Source of the DNA: Nematostella vectensis
Taxonomy: Eukaryota > Cnidaria > Anthozoa > Actiniaria > Edwardsiidae
Length of the DNA: 64,000 nt
Assembly: GCF_932526225.1 (NCBI RefSeq)
Contig: NC_064038.1
Location: forward strand, 18,835,075 to 18,899,074
Direction: 5' to 3'
Part shown: piece after piece, positions 50,181 to 62,455 of the stretch
Layout: every line of letters starts with the position of its first letter
How positions within the stretch are numbered: the first letter of the stretch is position 1
Notes under the pieces: model-generated
The model's database searches: none
The model's input: the letters and a program-made list of their open reading frames with translations, nothing else
What the model was told of the DNA's origin: nothing
Position numbers and translations under genes: made by a program

Positions 50181-50239
50181 AGTAGGGCGCGGTAAGTACT
50201 TGGATGGGTGACCGCTTCGGAATACCGTGTGCTGTAGGC
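46218..50239 (+). rRNA. 5S genes k=248-269 (10-kb copy 2, middle part)
   Basis: Twenty-two genes start at 46218, 46404, 46590, 46776, 46962, 47148, 47334, 47520, 47706, 47892, 48078, 48263, 48449, 48635, 48821, 49007, 49193, 49379, 49565, 49751, 49937 and 50123. Types: B G F B D B D S B C F A A A B A B C B' D C B, as for k=193-214. I saw no clear difference from that copy in this stretch. Confidence 0.95.
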
Positions 50240-50307
50240 ATTTCCTTTTTGTTACCGAAGTACTCACAGGACTGTTATATCAAATCTATTTCTTACAAAG
50301 TTCTGTC

Positions 50308-50893
50308 GTCTACGGCCATACCACTGAGAAAGCACCGGTTCTCGTCCGATCACCGTAGTTAAGCTCAGTAGGGCACGGTTAGTACTTGGACGGGTGACCG
50401 CCTGGGAATACCGTGTGCTGTAGGCATTTCCTTTTTGTTATCGAGGTACTCACAGGACTGTTATATAATAGATAGATCTTAAACAGTTCTATCGTCTACG
50501 GCCATACCACTGAGAAAGCACCGGTTCTCGTCCGATCACCAAAGTTAAGCTCAGTAGGGCGCGGTTAGTACTTGGATGGGTGACCACCTGGGAATACCGT
50601 GTGCTGTAGGCATTTAGTTTTTGTTTTCGAAGTACTAACAGGACTGTTATATAATAGATAGATCTTACACAGTTCTATCGTCTACGGCCATACCACTAAG
50701 AAAGCACCGGTTCTCGTCCAATCACCGAAGTTAAGCTCAGTAGGGCGCGGTTAGTACTTGGATGGGTGACCGCCTGGGAATACCGTGTGCTGTAGGCATT
50801 TCCTTTTTGTCATCGAAGTACTCACAGGACTGTTATATAATATATATTTCTTACACAGTTCTGTCGTCTACGGCCATACCACTGAGAAAGCAC

Positions 50894-50924
<31 letters not shown>

Positions 50925-51265
50925 AGTAGGGCACGGTTAGTACTTGGATGGGTGACCGCCTGGGAATACCGTGTGCTGTAGGCATTTCCTTTTTGTCATC
51001 GAGGTACTCACAGGACTGTTATATAATAGATAGATGTTAAACAGTTCTATCGTCTACGGCCATACCACTGAGAAAGCACCGGTTCTCGTCCGATCACCGA
51101 ATTTAAGCTCAGTAGGGCGCGGTTAGTACTTGGATGGGTGACCGCCTGGGAATACCGTGTGCTGTAGGCATTTCCTTTTTGTCATCGAAGTACTCACAGG
51201 ACTGTTATATAATAGATAGATCTTACACAGTTCTATCGTCTACGGCCGTACCACTGAGAAAGCAC

Positions 51266-51296
<31 letters not shown>

Positions 51297-51451
51297 AGTA
51301 GGGCGCGGTTAGTACTTGGATGGGTGACCGCCTGGGAATACCGTGTGCTGTAGGCATTTCCTTTTTGTCATCGAAGTACTCACGGGACTGTTATATAATA
51401 TATATTTCTTACACAGTTCTGTCGTCTACGGCCATACCACTGAGAAAGCAC

Positions 51452-51482
<31 letters not shown>

Positions 51483-51637
51483 AGTAGGGCGCGGTTAGTA
51501 CTTGGATGGGTGACCGCCTGGGAATACCGTGTGCTGTAGGCATTTCCTTTTTGTCATCGAAGTACTCACAGGACTGTTATATAATAGATAGATCTTACAC
51601 AGTTCTATCGTCTACGGCCATACCACTTAGAAAGCAC

Positions 51638-51668
<31 letters not shown>

Positions 51669-52195
51669 AGTAGGGCGCGGTAAGTACTTGGATGGGTGAC
51701 CGCTTCGGAATACCGTGTGCTGTAGGCATTTCCTTTTTGTTACCAAAGTACTCACAGGACTGTTATATAATAGATAGATCTTAAACAGTTCTGTCGTCTA
51801 CGACCATACCACTGAGAAAGCACCGGTTATCGTCCGATCACCGAATTTAAGCTCAGTAGGGCGCGGTTAGTACTTGGATGGGTGACCGCCTGGGAATACC
51901 GTGTGCTGTAGGCATTTCCTTTTTGTCATCGAAGTACTCACAGGACTGTTATATAATAGATAGATCTTACACAGTTCTATCGTCTACGGCCATACCACTG
52001 AGAAAGCACCGGTTCTCGTCCGATCACCGTAGTTAAGCTCAGTAGGGCACGGTTAGTACTTGGATGGGTGACCGACTGGGAATACCGTGTGCTGTAGGCA
52101 TTTCCTTTTTGTTATCGTGGTACTCACAGGACTGTTATATAATAGATAGATCTTAAACAGTTCTGTCGTCTACGGCCATACCACTGAGAAAGCAC

Positions 52196-52226
<31 letters not shown>

Positions 52227-52752
52227 AGTAGAGCGCGGTAAGTACTTGGATGGGTGACCGCCTGGGAATACCGTGTGCTGTAGGCATTTCCTTTTTGTCA
52301 TCGAAGTACTCACAGGACTGTTATATAATAGATAGATCTTACACAGTTCTGTCGTCTACGGCCATACCACTGAGAAAGCACCGGTTCTCGTCCGATTACC
52401 GTAGTTAAGCTCATTAGGGCGCGGTTAGTACTTGGACGGGTGACCGCCTGGAAATACCGTGTGCTGTAGGCATTTCCTTTTTGTTAACGAAGTACCCACA
52501 GGACTGTTATATAAAATCTATTTCTTACACAGTTCTGTCGTCTACGGCCATACCACTGAGAAAGCACCGGTTCTCGTCCGATCACCGTAGTTAAGCTCAG
52601 TAGGGCACGGTTAGTACTTGGACGGGTGACCGCCTGGGAATACCGTGTGCTGTACGCATTTCCTTTTTTTTATCGATGTACTCACAGGACTGTTATATAA
52701 TAGATAGACCTTACACAGTTCTATCGTCTACGGCCATACCACTGAGAAACAC

Positions 52753-52783
<31 letters not shown>

Positions 52784-53028
52784 AGTAGGGCGCGGTAAGT
52801 ACTTGGATGGGTGACCGCTTCGGAATACCGTGTGCTGTAGGCATTTCCTTTTTGTTACCGAAGTACTCACAGGACTGTTATATCAAATCTATTTCTTACA
52901 AAGTTCTGTCGTCTACGGCCATACCACTGAGAAAGCACCGGTTCTCGTCCGATCACCGTAGTTAAGCTCAGTAGGGCACGGTTAGTACTTGGACGGGTGA
53001 CCGCCTGGGAATACCGTGTGCTGTAGGC
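50308..53028 (+). rRNA. 5S genes k=270-284 (10-kb copy 2, last part)
   Basis: Fifteen genes start at 50308, 50494, 50680, 50866, 51052, 51238, 51424, 51610, 51796, 51982, 52168, 52354, 52540, 52726 and 52911. Types: C F A A A A A B A C B' D C B C. Private changes: k=272 has cactaag and a normal G at position 1, where its partner k=217 has T; k=278 has ggttatcg. k=283 has the G25 deletion. After k=284 the match to copy 1 ends. Confidence 0.95.
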
Positions 53029-53496
53029 ATTTCCTTTTTGTTATCGAGGTACTCACAGGACTGTTATATAATAGATAGATCTTAAACAGTTCTATCGTCT
53101 ACGGCCATACCACTGAGAAAGCACCGGTTCTCGTCCGATCACCAAAGTTAAGCTCAGTAGGGCGCGGTTAGTACTTGGATGGGTGACCACCTGGGAATAC
53201 CGTGTGCTGTAGGCATTTAGTTTTTGTTTTCGAAGTACTAACAGGACTGTTATATAATAGATAGATCTTACACAGTTCTATCGTCTACGGCCATACCACT
53301 GAGAAAGCACCGGTTCTCGTCCAATCACCGAAGTTAAGCTCAGTAGGGCGCGGTTAGTACTTGGATGGGTGACCGCCTGGGAATACCGTGTGCTGTAGGC
53401 ATTTCCTTTTTGTCATCGAAGTACTCACAGGACTGTTATATAATATATATTTCTTACACAGTTCTGTCGTCTACGGCCATACCACTGAGAAAGCAC

Positions 53497-53527
<31 letters not shown>

Positions 53528-53868
53528 AGTAGGGCACGGTTAGTACTTGGATGGGTGACCGCCTGGGAATACCGTGTGCTGTAGGCATTTCCTTTTTGTC
53601 ATCGAGGTACTCACAGGACTGTTATATAATAGATAGATGTTAAACAGTTCTATCGTCTACGGCCATACCACTGAGAAAGCACCGGTTCTCGTCCGATCAC
53701 CGAATTTAAGCTCAGTAGGGCGCGGTTAGTACTTGGATGGGTGACCGCCTGGGAATACCGTGTGCTGTAGGCATTTCCTTTTTGTCATCGAAGTACTCAC
53801 AGGACTGTTATATAATAGATAGATCTTACACAGTTCTATCGTCTACGGCCGTACCACTGAGAAAGCAC

Positions 53869-53899
<31 letters not shown>

Positions 53900-54054
53900 A
53901 GTAGGGCGCGGTTAGTACTTGGATGGGTGACCGCCTGGGAATACCGTGTGCTGTAGGCATTTCCTTTTTGTCATCGAAGTACTCACGGGACTGTTATATA
54001 ATATATATTTCTTACACAGTTCTGTCGTCTACGGCCATACCACTGAGAAAGCAC

Positions 54055-54085
<31 letters not shown>

Positions 54086-54480
54086 AGTAGGGCGCGGTTA
54101 GTACTTGGATGGGTGACCGCCTGGGAATACCGTGTGCTGTAGGCATTTCCTTTTTGTCATCGAAGTACTCACAGGACTGTTATATAATAGATAGATCTTA
54201 CACAGTTCTATCGTCTACGGCCATACCACTTAGAAAGCACCGGTTCTGGTCCGATCACCGAAGTTAAGCTCAGTAGGGCGCGGTAAGTACTTGGATGGGT
54301 GACCGCTTCGGAATACCGTGTGCTGTAGGCATTTCCTTTTTGTTACCAAAGTACTCACAGGACTGTTATATAATAGATAGATCTTAAACAGTTCTGTCGT
54401 CTACGACCATACCACTGAGAAAGCACCGGTTCTCGTCCGATCACCGAATTTAAGCTCAGTAGGGCGCGGTTAGTACTTGG
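50411..54480 (+). repeat. 14-unit duplication (2,603 bp offset)
   Basis: Genes 271-278 (from 50494) match 285-292 (from 53097) at an offset of 2,603 bp, that is 14 units less the 1-bp deletion at k=283. Shared marks: tttagtttttg (c of cattt at 50611 and 53214), gatgttaaac, ggccgtacc and ctacgacc with atttaag. The match ends inside gene 292 near 54,480, where D-type sequence (gacggg, ctggaaat) begins, a crossover within a gene. Confidence 0.9.
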
Positions 54481-54516
54481 ACGGGTGACCGCCTGGAAAT
54501 ACCGTGTGCTGTAGGC
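53097..54516 (+). rRNA. 5S genes k=285-292
   Basis: Eight genes start at 53097, 53283, 53469, 53655, 53841, 54027, 54213 and 54399. Types: F A A A A A B A/D. k=289 has ggccgtacc; k=291 has ggttctggtcc, a private change; k=292 starts as the ctacgacc, atttaag A gene and ends as a D gene, so it is a hybrid. Confidence 0.94.
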
Positions 54517-54584
54517 ATTTCCTTTTTGTTAACGAAGTACTCACAGGACTGTTATATAAAATCTATTTCTTACACAGTTCTGTC

Positions 54585-55728
54585 GTCTACGGCCATACCA
54601 CTGAGAAAGCACCGGTTCTCGTCCGATCACCGTACTTAAACTCAGTAGGGCACGGTTAGTACTTGGACAGGTGACCGCCTGGGAATACCGTGTGCTGTAC
54701 GCATTTCCTTTTTCTTATCGATGTACTCACAGGACTGTTATATAATAGATAGACCTTACACAGTTCTATTGTCTACGGCCATACCACTGAGAAAGCACCG
54801 GTTCCCGTCCGATCACCGAAGTTAAGCTCAGTAGGGCGCGGTAAGTACTTGGATGGGTGACCGCTTCGGAATACCGTGTGCTGTAGGCATTTCCTTTTTG
54901 TTACCGAAGTACTCACAGGACTGTTATATCAAATCTATTTCTTACACAGTTCTGTCGTCTACGGCCATACCACTGAGAAAGCACCGGTTCTCGTCCGATC
55001 ACCGTACTTAAACTCAGTAGGGCACGGTTAGTACTTGGACGGGTGACCGCCTGGGAATACCGTGTGCTGTAGGCATTTCCTTTTTGTTATCGAGGTACTC
55101 ACAGGACTGTTATATAATAGATAGATCTTAAACAGTTCTATCGTCTACGGCCATACCACTGAGAAAGCACCGGTTCTCGTCCGATCACCAAAGTTAAGCT
55201 CAGTAAGGCGCGGTTAGTACTTGGATGGGTGACCACCTGGGAATACCGTGTGCTGTAGGCATTTACTTTTTGTCATCGAAGTACTCACAGGACTGTTATA
55301 TAATAGATAGATCTTACACAGTTCTATCGTCTACGGCCATACCACTTAGAAAGCACCGGTTCTCGTCCGATCACCAAAGTTAAGCTCAGTAGGGCGCGGT
55401 AAGTACTTGGATGGGTGACCGCTTCGGAATACCGTGTGCTGTAGGCATTTCCTTTTTGTTACCGAAGTACTCACAGGACTGTTATATAAAATCTATTTCT
55501 TACACAGTTCTGTCGTCTACGGCCATACCACTGAGAAAGCACCGGTTCTCGTCCGATTACCGTAGTTAAGCTCATTAGGGCACGGTTAGTACTTGGACGG
55601 GTGACCGCCTGGCAATACCGTGTGCTGTAGGCATTTCCTTTTTGTTAACGAAGTACTCACAGGACTGTTATATAATAGATAGATCTTAAACAGTTCTGTC
55701 GTCTACGGCCATACCTCTGAGAAAGCAC

Positions 55729-55759
<31 letters not shown>

Positions 55760-56286
55760 AGTAGGGCGCGGTAAGTACTTGGATGGGTGACCGCTTCGGA
55801 ATACCGTGTGCTGTAGGCATTTCCGTTTTGTTACCGAAGTACTCACAGGACTGTTATATAATATATATTTCTTACACAGTTCTGTCGTCTACGGCCATAC
55901 CACTGAGAAAGCACCGGTTCTCGTCCGATTACCGTAGTTAAGCTCATTAGGGCACGGTTAGTACTTGGACGGGTGACCGCCTGGAAATACCGTGTGCTGT
56001 AGGCATTTCCTTTTTGTTAACGAAGTACTCACAGGACTGTTATATAAAATCTATTTCTTACACAGTTCTGTCGTCGACGGCCATACCACTGAGAAAGCAC
56101 CTGTTCTCGTCCGATCACCGTGGTTAAGCTCAGTAGGGCACGGTTAGTACTTGGACGGGTGACCGCCTAAGAATACCGTGTGCTGTACGCATTTCCTTTT
56201 TCTTATCGATGTACTCACAGGACTGTTATATAATAGATAGACCTTACACAGTTCTATCGTCTACGGCCATACCACTGAGAAAGCAC

Positions 56287-56317
<31 letters not shown>

Positions 56318-56748
56318 AGTAGGGCGCGGTAAGTACTTGGATGGGTGACCGCTTCGGAATACCGTGTGCTGTAGGCATTTCCTTTTTGTTACCGAAGTAC
56401 TCACAGGACTGTTATATCAAATCTATTTCTTACACAGTTCTGTCGTCTACGGCCATACCACTGAGAAAGCACCGGTTCTCGTCCGATCACCGTAGTTAAG
56501 CTCAGTAGGGCACGGTTAGTACTTGGACGGGTGACCGCCTGGGAATACCGTGTGCTGTAGGCATTTCCTTTTTGTTATCGAGGTACTCACAGGACTGTTA
56601 TATAATAGATAGATCTTAAACAGTTCTATCGTCTACGGCCATACCACTGAGAAAGCACCGGTTCTCGTCCGATCACCAAAGTTAAGCTCAGTAGGGCGCG
56701 GTTAGTACTTGGATGGGTGACCGCCTGGGAATACCGTGTGCTGTAGGC
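54585..56748 (+). rRNA. 5S genes k=293-304
   Basis: Twelve genes start at 54585, 54771, 54957, 55143, 55329, 55515, 55701, 55887, 56073, 56259, 56445 and 56631. Types: G B G F B D B D S B C F. k=293 has gacaggtg; k=294 follows ctattg and has gttcccg; k=296 has gtaagg; k=298 has ctggcaat; k=299 has acctctgag; k=301 (S) has gtggttaag and cctaagaat. k=304 has A48 with G93 and no deletion, so this block predates or lacks the box C deletion. Confidence 0.95.
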
Positions 56749-56816
56749 ATTTACTTTTTGTTTTCGAAGTACTAACAGGACTGTTATATAATAGATAGAT
56801 CTTACACAGTTCTATC

Positions 56817-56844
56817 GTCTACGGCCATACCACTGAGAAAGCAC

Positions 56845-56875
<31 letters not shown>

Positions 56876-57216
56876 AGTAGGGCACGGTTAGTACTTGGAT
56901 GGGTGACCGCCTGGGAATACCGTGTGCTGTAGGCATTTCCTTTTTGTCATCGAGGTACTCACAGGACTGTTATATAATAGATAGATCTTAAACAGTTCTA
57001 TCGTCTACGGCCATACCACTGAGAAAGCACCGGTTCTCGTCCGATCACCGAATTTAAGCTCAGTAGGGCGCGGTTAGTACTTGGATGGGTGACCGCCTGG
57101 GAATACCGTGTGCTGTAGGCATTTCCTTTTTGTCATCGAAGTACTCACAGGACTGTTATATAATAGATAGATCTTACACAGTTCTATCGTCTACGGCCAT
57201 ACCACTGAGAAAGCAC

Positions 57217-57247
<31 letters not shown>

Positions 57248-57402
57248 AGTAGGGCGCGGTTAGTACTTGGATGGGTGACCGCCTGGGAATACCGTGTGCT
57301 GTAGGCATTTCCTTTTTGTCATCGAAGTACTCACGGGACTGTTATATAATATATATTTCTTACACAGTTCTGTCGTCTACGGCCATACCACTGAGAAAGC
57401 AC

Positions 57403-57433
<31 letters not shown>

Positions 57434-57588
57434 AGTAGGGCGCGGTTAGTACTTGGATGGGTGACCGCCTGGGAATACCGTGTGCTGTAGGCATTTCCTT
57501 TTTGTCATCGAAGTACTCACAGGACTGTTATATAATAGATAGATCTTACACAGTTCTATCGTCTACGGCCATACCACTTAGAAAGCAC

Positions 57589-57619
<31 letters not shown>

Positions 57620-57960
57620 AGTAGGGCGCGGTAAGTACTTGGATGGGTGACCGCTTCGGAATACCGTGTGCTGTAGGCATTTCCTTTTTGTTACCAAAGT
57701 ACTCACAGGACTGTTATATAAAATCTATTTCTTACACAGTTCTGTCGTCTACGGCCATACCACTGAGAAAGCACCGGTTCTCGTCCGATCACCGTAGTTA
57801 AGCTCAGTAGGGCACGGTTAGTACTTGGATGGGTGACCGCCTGGGAATACCGTGTGCTGTAGGCATTTCCTTTTTGTTATCGTGGTACTCACAGGACTGT
57901 TATATAATAGATAGATCTTAAACAGTTCTGTCGTCTACGGCCATACCACTGAGAAAGCAC

Positions 57961-57991
<31 letters not shown>

Positions 57992-58236
57992 AGTAGGGCG
58001 CGGTAAGTACTTGGATGGGTGACCGCTTCGGAATACCGTGTGCTGTAGGCATTTCCTTTTTGTTACCGAAGTACTCACAGGAGTGTTATATAAAATCTAT
58101 TTCTTACACAGTTCTGTCGTCTACGGCCATACCACTGAGAAAGCACCGGTTCTCGTCCGATTACCGTAGTTAAGCTCATTAGGGCACGGTTAGTACTTGG
58201 ACGGGTGACCGCCTGGAAATACCATGTGCTGTAGGC
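56817..58236 (+). rRNA. 5S genes k=305-312
   Basis: Eight genes start at 56817, 57003, 57189, 57375, 57561, 57747, 57933 and 58119. Types: A A A A B C B D. k=305 has gtccgatc with A68 and is a fusion of two A units. k=306 has atttaag. k=312 has accatgtg, a private change in helix V (G106 to A). Confidence 0.95.
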
Positions 58237-58304
58237 ATTTCCTTTTTGTTAACGAAGTACTCACAGGACTGTTATATAAAATCTATTTCTTACACAGTTC
58301 TGTC

Positions 58305-58518
58305 GTCTACGGCCATACCACTGAAAAAGCACCGGTTCTCGTCCGATCACCGTAGTTAAGCTCAGTAGGGCACGGTTAGTACTTGGACGGGTGACCGCCT
58401 GGGAATACCGTGTGCTGTACGCATTTCCTTTTTCTTATCGATGTACTCACAGGACTGTTATATAATAGATAGACCTTACACAGTTCTATCGTCTACGGCC
58501 ATACCACTGAGAAAGCAC

Positions 58519-58549
<31 letters not shown>

Positions 58550-59448
58550 AGTAGGGCGCGGTAAGTACTTGGATGGGTGACCGCTTCGGAATACCGTGTG
58601 CTGTAGGCATTTCCTTTTTGTTACCGAAGTACTCACAGGACTGTTATATCAAATCTATTTCTTACACAGTTCTGTCGTCTACGGCCATACCACTGAGAAA
58701 GCACCGGTTCTCGTCCGATCACCGTACTTAAACTCAGTAGGGCACGGTTAGTACTTGGACGGGTGACCGCCTGGGAATACCGTGTGCTGTAGGCATTTCC
58801 TTTTTGTTATCGAGGTACTCACAGGACTGTTATATAATAGATAGATCTTAAACAGTTCTATCGTCTACGGCCATACCACTGAGAAAGCACCGGTTCTCGT
58901 CCGATCACCAAAGTTAAGCTCAGTAGGGCGCGGTTAGTACTTGGATGGGTGACCACCTGGGAATACCGTGTGCTGTAGGCATTTACTTTTTGTCATCGAA
59001 GTACTCACAGGACTGTTATATAATAGATAGATCTTACACAGTTCTATCGTCTACGGCCATACCACTTAGAAAGCACCGGTTCTCGTCCGATCACCAAAGT
59101 TAAGCTCAGTAGGGCGCGGTAAGTACTTGGATGGGTGACCGCTTCGGAATACCGTGTGCTGTAGGCATTTCCTTTTTGTTACCGAAGTACTCACACGACT
59201 GTTATATAAAATCTATTTCTTACACAGTTCTGTTGTCTACGGCCATACCACTGAGAAAGCACCGGTTCTCGTCCGATTACCGTAGTTAAGCTCATTAGGG
59301 CACGGTTAGTACTTGGACGGGTGACCGCCTGGAAATACCGTGTGCTGTAGGCATTTCCTTTTTGTTAACGAAGTACTCACAGGACTGTTATATAATAGAT
59401 AGATCTTAAACAGTTCTGTCGTCTACGGCCATACCACTGAGAAAGCAC

Positions 59449-59479
<31 letters not shown>

Positions 59480-60006
59480 AGTAGGGCGCGGTAAGTACTT
59501 GGATGGGTGACCGCTTCGGAATACCGTGTGCTGTAGGCATTTCCGTTTTGTTACCGAAGTACTCACAGGACTGTTATATAATATATATTTCTTACACAGT
59601 TCTGTCGTCTACGGCCATACCACTGAGAAAGCACCGGTTCTCGTCCGATTACCGTAGTTAAGCTCATTAGGGCACGGTTAGTACTTGGACGGGTGACCGC
59701 CTGGAAATACCGTGTGCTGTAGGCATTTCCTTTTTGTTAACGAAGTACTCACAGGACTGTTATATAAAATCTATTTCTTACACAGTTCTGTCGTCGACGG
59801 CCATACCACTGAGAAAGCACCTGTTCTCGTCCGATCACCGTAGTTAAGCTCAGTAGGGCACGGTTAGTACTTGGACGGGTGACCGCCTGGGAATACCGTG
59901 TGCTGTACGCATTTCCTTTTTCTTATCGATGTACTCACAGGACTGTTATATAATAGATAGACCTTACACAGTTCTATCGTCTACGGCCATACCACTGAGA
60001 AAGCAC

Positions 60007-60037
<31 letters not shown>

Positions 60038-60468
60038 AGTAGGGCGCGGTAAGTACTTGGATGGGTGACCGCTTCGGAATACCGTGTGCTGTAGGCATTT
60101 CCTTTTTGTTACCGAAGTACTCACAGGACTGTTATATCAAATCTATTTCTTACACAGTTCTGTCGTCTACGGCCATACCACTGAGAAAGCACCGGTTCTC
60201 GTCCGATCACCGTAGTTAAGCTCAGTAGGGCACGGTTAGTACTTGGACGGGTGACCGCCTGGGAATACCGTGTGCTGTAGGCATTTCCTTTTTGTTATCG
60301 AGGTACTCACAGGACTGTTATATAATAGATAGATCTTAAACAGTTCTATCGTCTACGGCCATACCACTGAGAAAGCACCGGTTCTCGTCCGATCACCAAA
60401 GTTAAGCTCAGTAGGGCGCGGTTAGTACTTGGATGGGTGACCGCCTGGGAATACCGTGTGCTGTAGGC
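58305..60468 (+). rRNA. 5S genes k=313-324
   Basis: Twelve genes start at 58305, 58491, 58677, 58863, 59049, 59235, 59421, 59607, 59793, 59979, 60165 and 60351. Types: C B G F B D B D S B C F, the partner of k=293-304. k=313 has gaaaaagc and ends gtacgc. The spacer before k=318 has cacacgact and ctgttg as private changes. Confidence 0.95.
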
Positions 60469-60536
60469 ATTTACTTTTTGTTTTCGAAGTACTAACAGGA
60501 CTGTTATATAATAGATAGATCTTACACAGTTCTATC

Positions 60537-60750
60537 GTCTACGGCCATACCACTGAGAAAGCACCGGTTCTCGTCCAATCACCGAAGTTAAGCTCAGTAG
60601 GGCGCGGTTAGTACTTGGATGGGTGACCGCCTGGGAATACCGTGTGCTGTAGGCATTTCCTTTTTGTCATCGAAGTACTCACAGGACTGTTATATAATAT
60701 ATATTTCTTACACAGTTCTCTCGTCTACGGCCATACCACTGAGAAAGCAC

Positions 60751-60781
<31 letters not shown>

Positions 60782-61122
60782 AGTAGGGCACGGTTAGTAC
60801 TTGGATGGGTGACCGCCTGGGAATACCGTGGGCTGTAGGCATTTCCTTTTTGTCATCGAGGTACTCACAGGACTGTTATATAATAGATAGATTTTAAACA
60901 GTTCTATCGTCTACGGCCATACCACTGAGAAAGCACCGGTTCTCGTCCGATCACCGAATTTAAGCTCAGTAGGGCGCGGTTAGTACTTGGATGGGTGACC
61001 GCCTGGGAATACCGTGTGCTGTAGGCATTTCCTTTTTGTCATCGAAGTACTCACAGGACTGTTATATAATAGATAGATCTTACACAGTTCTATCGTCTAC
61101 GGCCATACCACTTAGAAAGCAC

Positions 61123-61153
<31 letters not shown>

Positions 61154-61866
61154 AGTAGGGCGCGGTAAGTACTTGGATGGGTGACCGCTTCGGAATACCG
61201 TGTGCTGTAGGCATTTCCTTTTTGTCATCGAAGTACTCACAGGACTGTTATATAATATATATTTCTTACACAGTTCTGTCGTCTACGGCCATACCACTGA
61301 GAAAGCACCGGTTCTCGTCCGATCACCGAAGTTAAGATCAGTAGGGCGCGGTTAGTACTTGGATGGGTGACCGCCTGGGAATACCGTGTGCTGTAGGCAT
61401 TTCCTTTTTGTCATCGAAGTACTCACAGGACTGTTATATAATAGATAGATCTTACACAGTTCTATCGTCTACGGCCATACCACTTAGAAAGCACCGGTTC
61501 TCGCCCGATCACCGAAGTTAAGCTCAGTAGGGCGCGGTAAGTACTTGGATGGGTGACCGCTTCGGAATACCGTGTGCTGTAGGCATTTCCTTTTTGTTAC
61601 CAAAGTACTCACAGGACTGTTATATAAAATCTATTTCTTACACAGTTCTGTCGTCTTCGGCCATACCACTGAGAAAGCACCGGTTCTCGTCCGATCACCG
61701 TAGTTAAGCTCAGTAGGGCACGGTTAGTACTTGGATGGGTGACCGCCTGGGAATACCGTGTGCTGTAGGCATTTCCTTTTTGTTATCGTGGTACTCACAG
61801 GACTGTTATATAATAGATAGATCTTAAACAGTTCTGTCGTCTACGGCCATACCACTGAGAAAGCAC

Positions 61867-61897
<31 letters not shown>

Positions 61898-62142
61898 AGT
61901 AGGGCGCGGTAAGTACTTGGATGGGTGACCGCCTGGGAATACCGTGTGCTGTAGGCATTTCCTTTTTGTTACCGAAGTACTCACAGGACTGTTATATAAA
62001 ATCTATTTCTTACACAGTTCTGTCGTCTACGGCCATACCACTGAGAAAGCACCGGTTCTCGTCCGATTACCGTAGTTAAGCTCATTAGGGCACGGTTAGT
62101 ACTTGGACGGGTGACCGCCTGGGAATACCGTGTGCTGTAGGC
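60537..62142 (+). rRNA. 5S genes k=325-333
   Basis: Nine genes start at 60537, 60723, 60909, 61095, 61281, 61467, 61653, 61839 and 62025. Types: A A A B A B C B' D. k=325 has gtccaatc; k=326 A68 and ccgtgggctg; k=327 atttaag after gattttaaac; k=329 taagatc; k=330 ctcgcccg; k=331 gtcttcgg; k=332 A73 with cctggg. k=333 is D-type on the left but has G99 (cctgggaat), again marking a crossover. The order repeats k=204-212. Confidence 0.95.
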
Positions 62143-62238
62143 ATTTCCTTTTTGTCATCGAAGTACTCACAGGACTGTTATATAATAGATAGATCTTACA
62201 CAGTTCTATTGTCTACGGCCATACCACTTAGAAAGCAC

Positions 62239-62269
<31 letters not shown>

Positions 62270-62424
62270 AGTAGGGCGCGGTAAGTACTTGGATGTGTGA
62301 CCGCTTCGGAATATCGTGTGCTGTAGGCATTTCCTTTTTGTCATCGAAGTACTCACAGGACTGTTATATAATATATATTTCTTACACAGTTCTGTCGTCT
62401 ACGGCCATACCACTGAGAAAGCAC

Positions 62425-62455
<31 letters not shown>

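Larger units (their letters stand above)
33121..53013 (+). repeat. Tandem duplication of about 10 kb (52-54 units)
   Basis: Genes 178-229 (33184-42793) match genes 231-284 (43047-53028). The offset is 9,863 bp for genes 178-182 and 10,235 bp for 183-229, because copy 1 lacks two units present in copy 2 (k=236 and 237). Rare marks shared at these offsets include gatataccg with gctgaagg (33297/43160), gtaggaattt (34230/44465), acctcttag (36556/46791), taatctc (37154/47389), cacagctctg, ctcgcccg, ttacataaa, ggccgtacc, gaccgactg and gtacccac, plus the 10-bp insertion and 1-bp deletions. I noticed fewer than ten substitutions between the copies. The join is near 42,960; gene 230 between them repeats gene 228. 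Confidence 0.93.
54481..60560 (+). repeat. 20-unit duplication (3,720 bp offset)
   Basis: From about 54,481 to 56,860 the sequence matches 58,201 to 60,580 at exactly 3,720 bp (20 units); genes 293-304 pair with 313-324. Gene 293 is G-type while 313 is C-type with gaaaaagc, so small exchanges followed. On the right the match ends in gene 305, which fuses two neighbouring units (genes 325 and 326 in the other copy). Confidence 0.9.

Noticed and set aside
33121-53013. The 10-kb duplication as a pure assembly artefact
   Set aside because: Each copy has private substitutions, and copy 1 lacks two units found in copy 2, which a duplicated contig would not show. A collapse or misjoin elsewhere cannot be excluded without reads.
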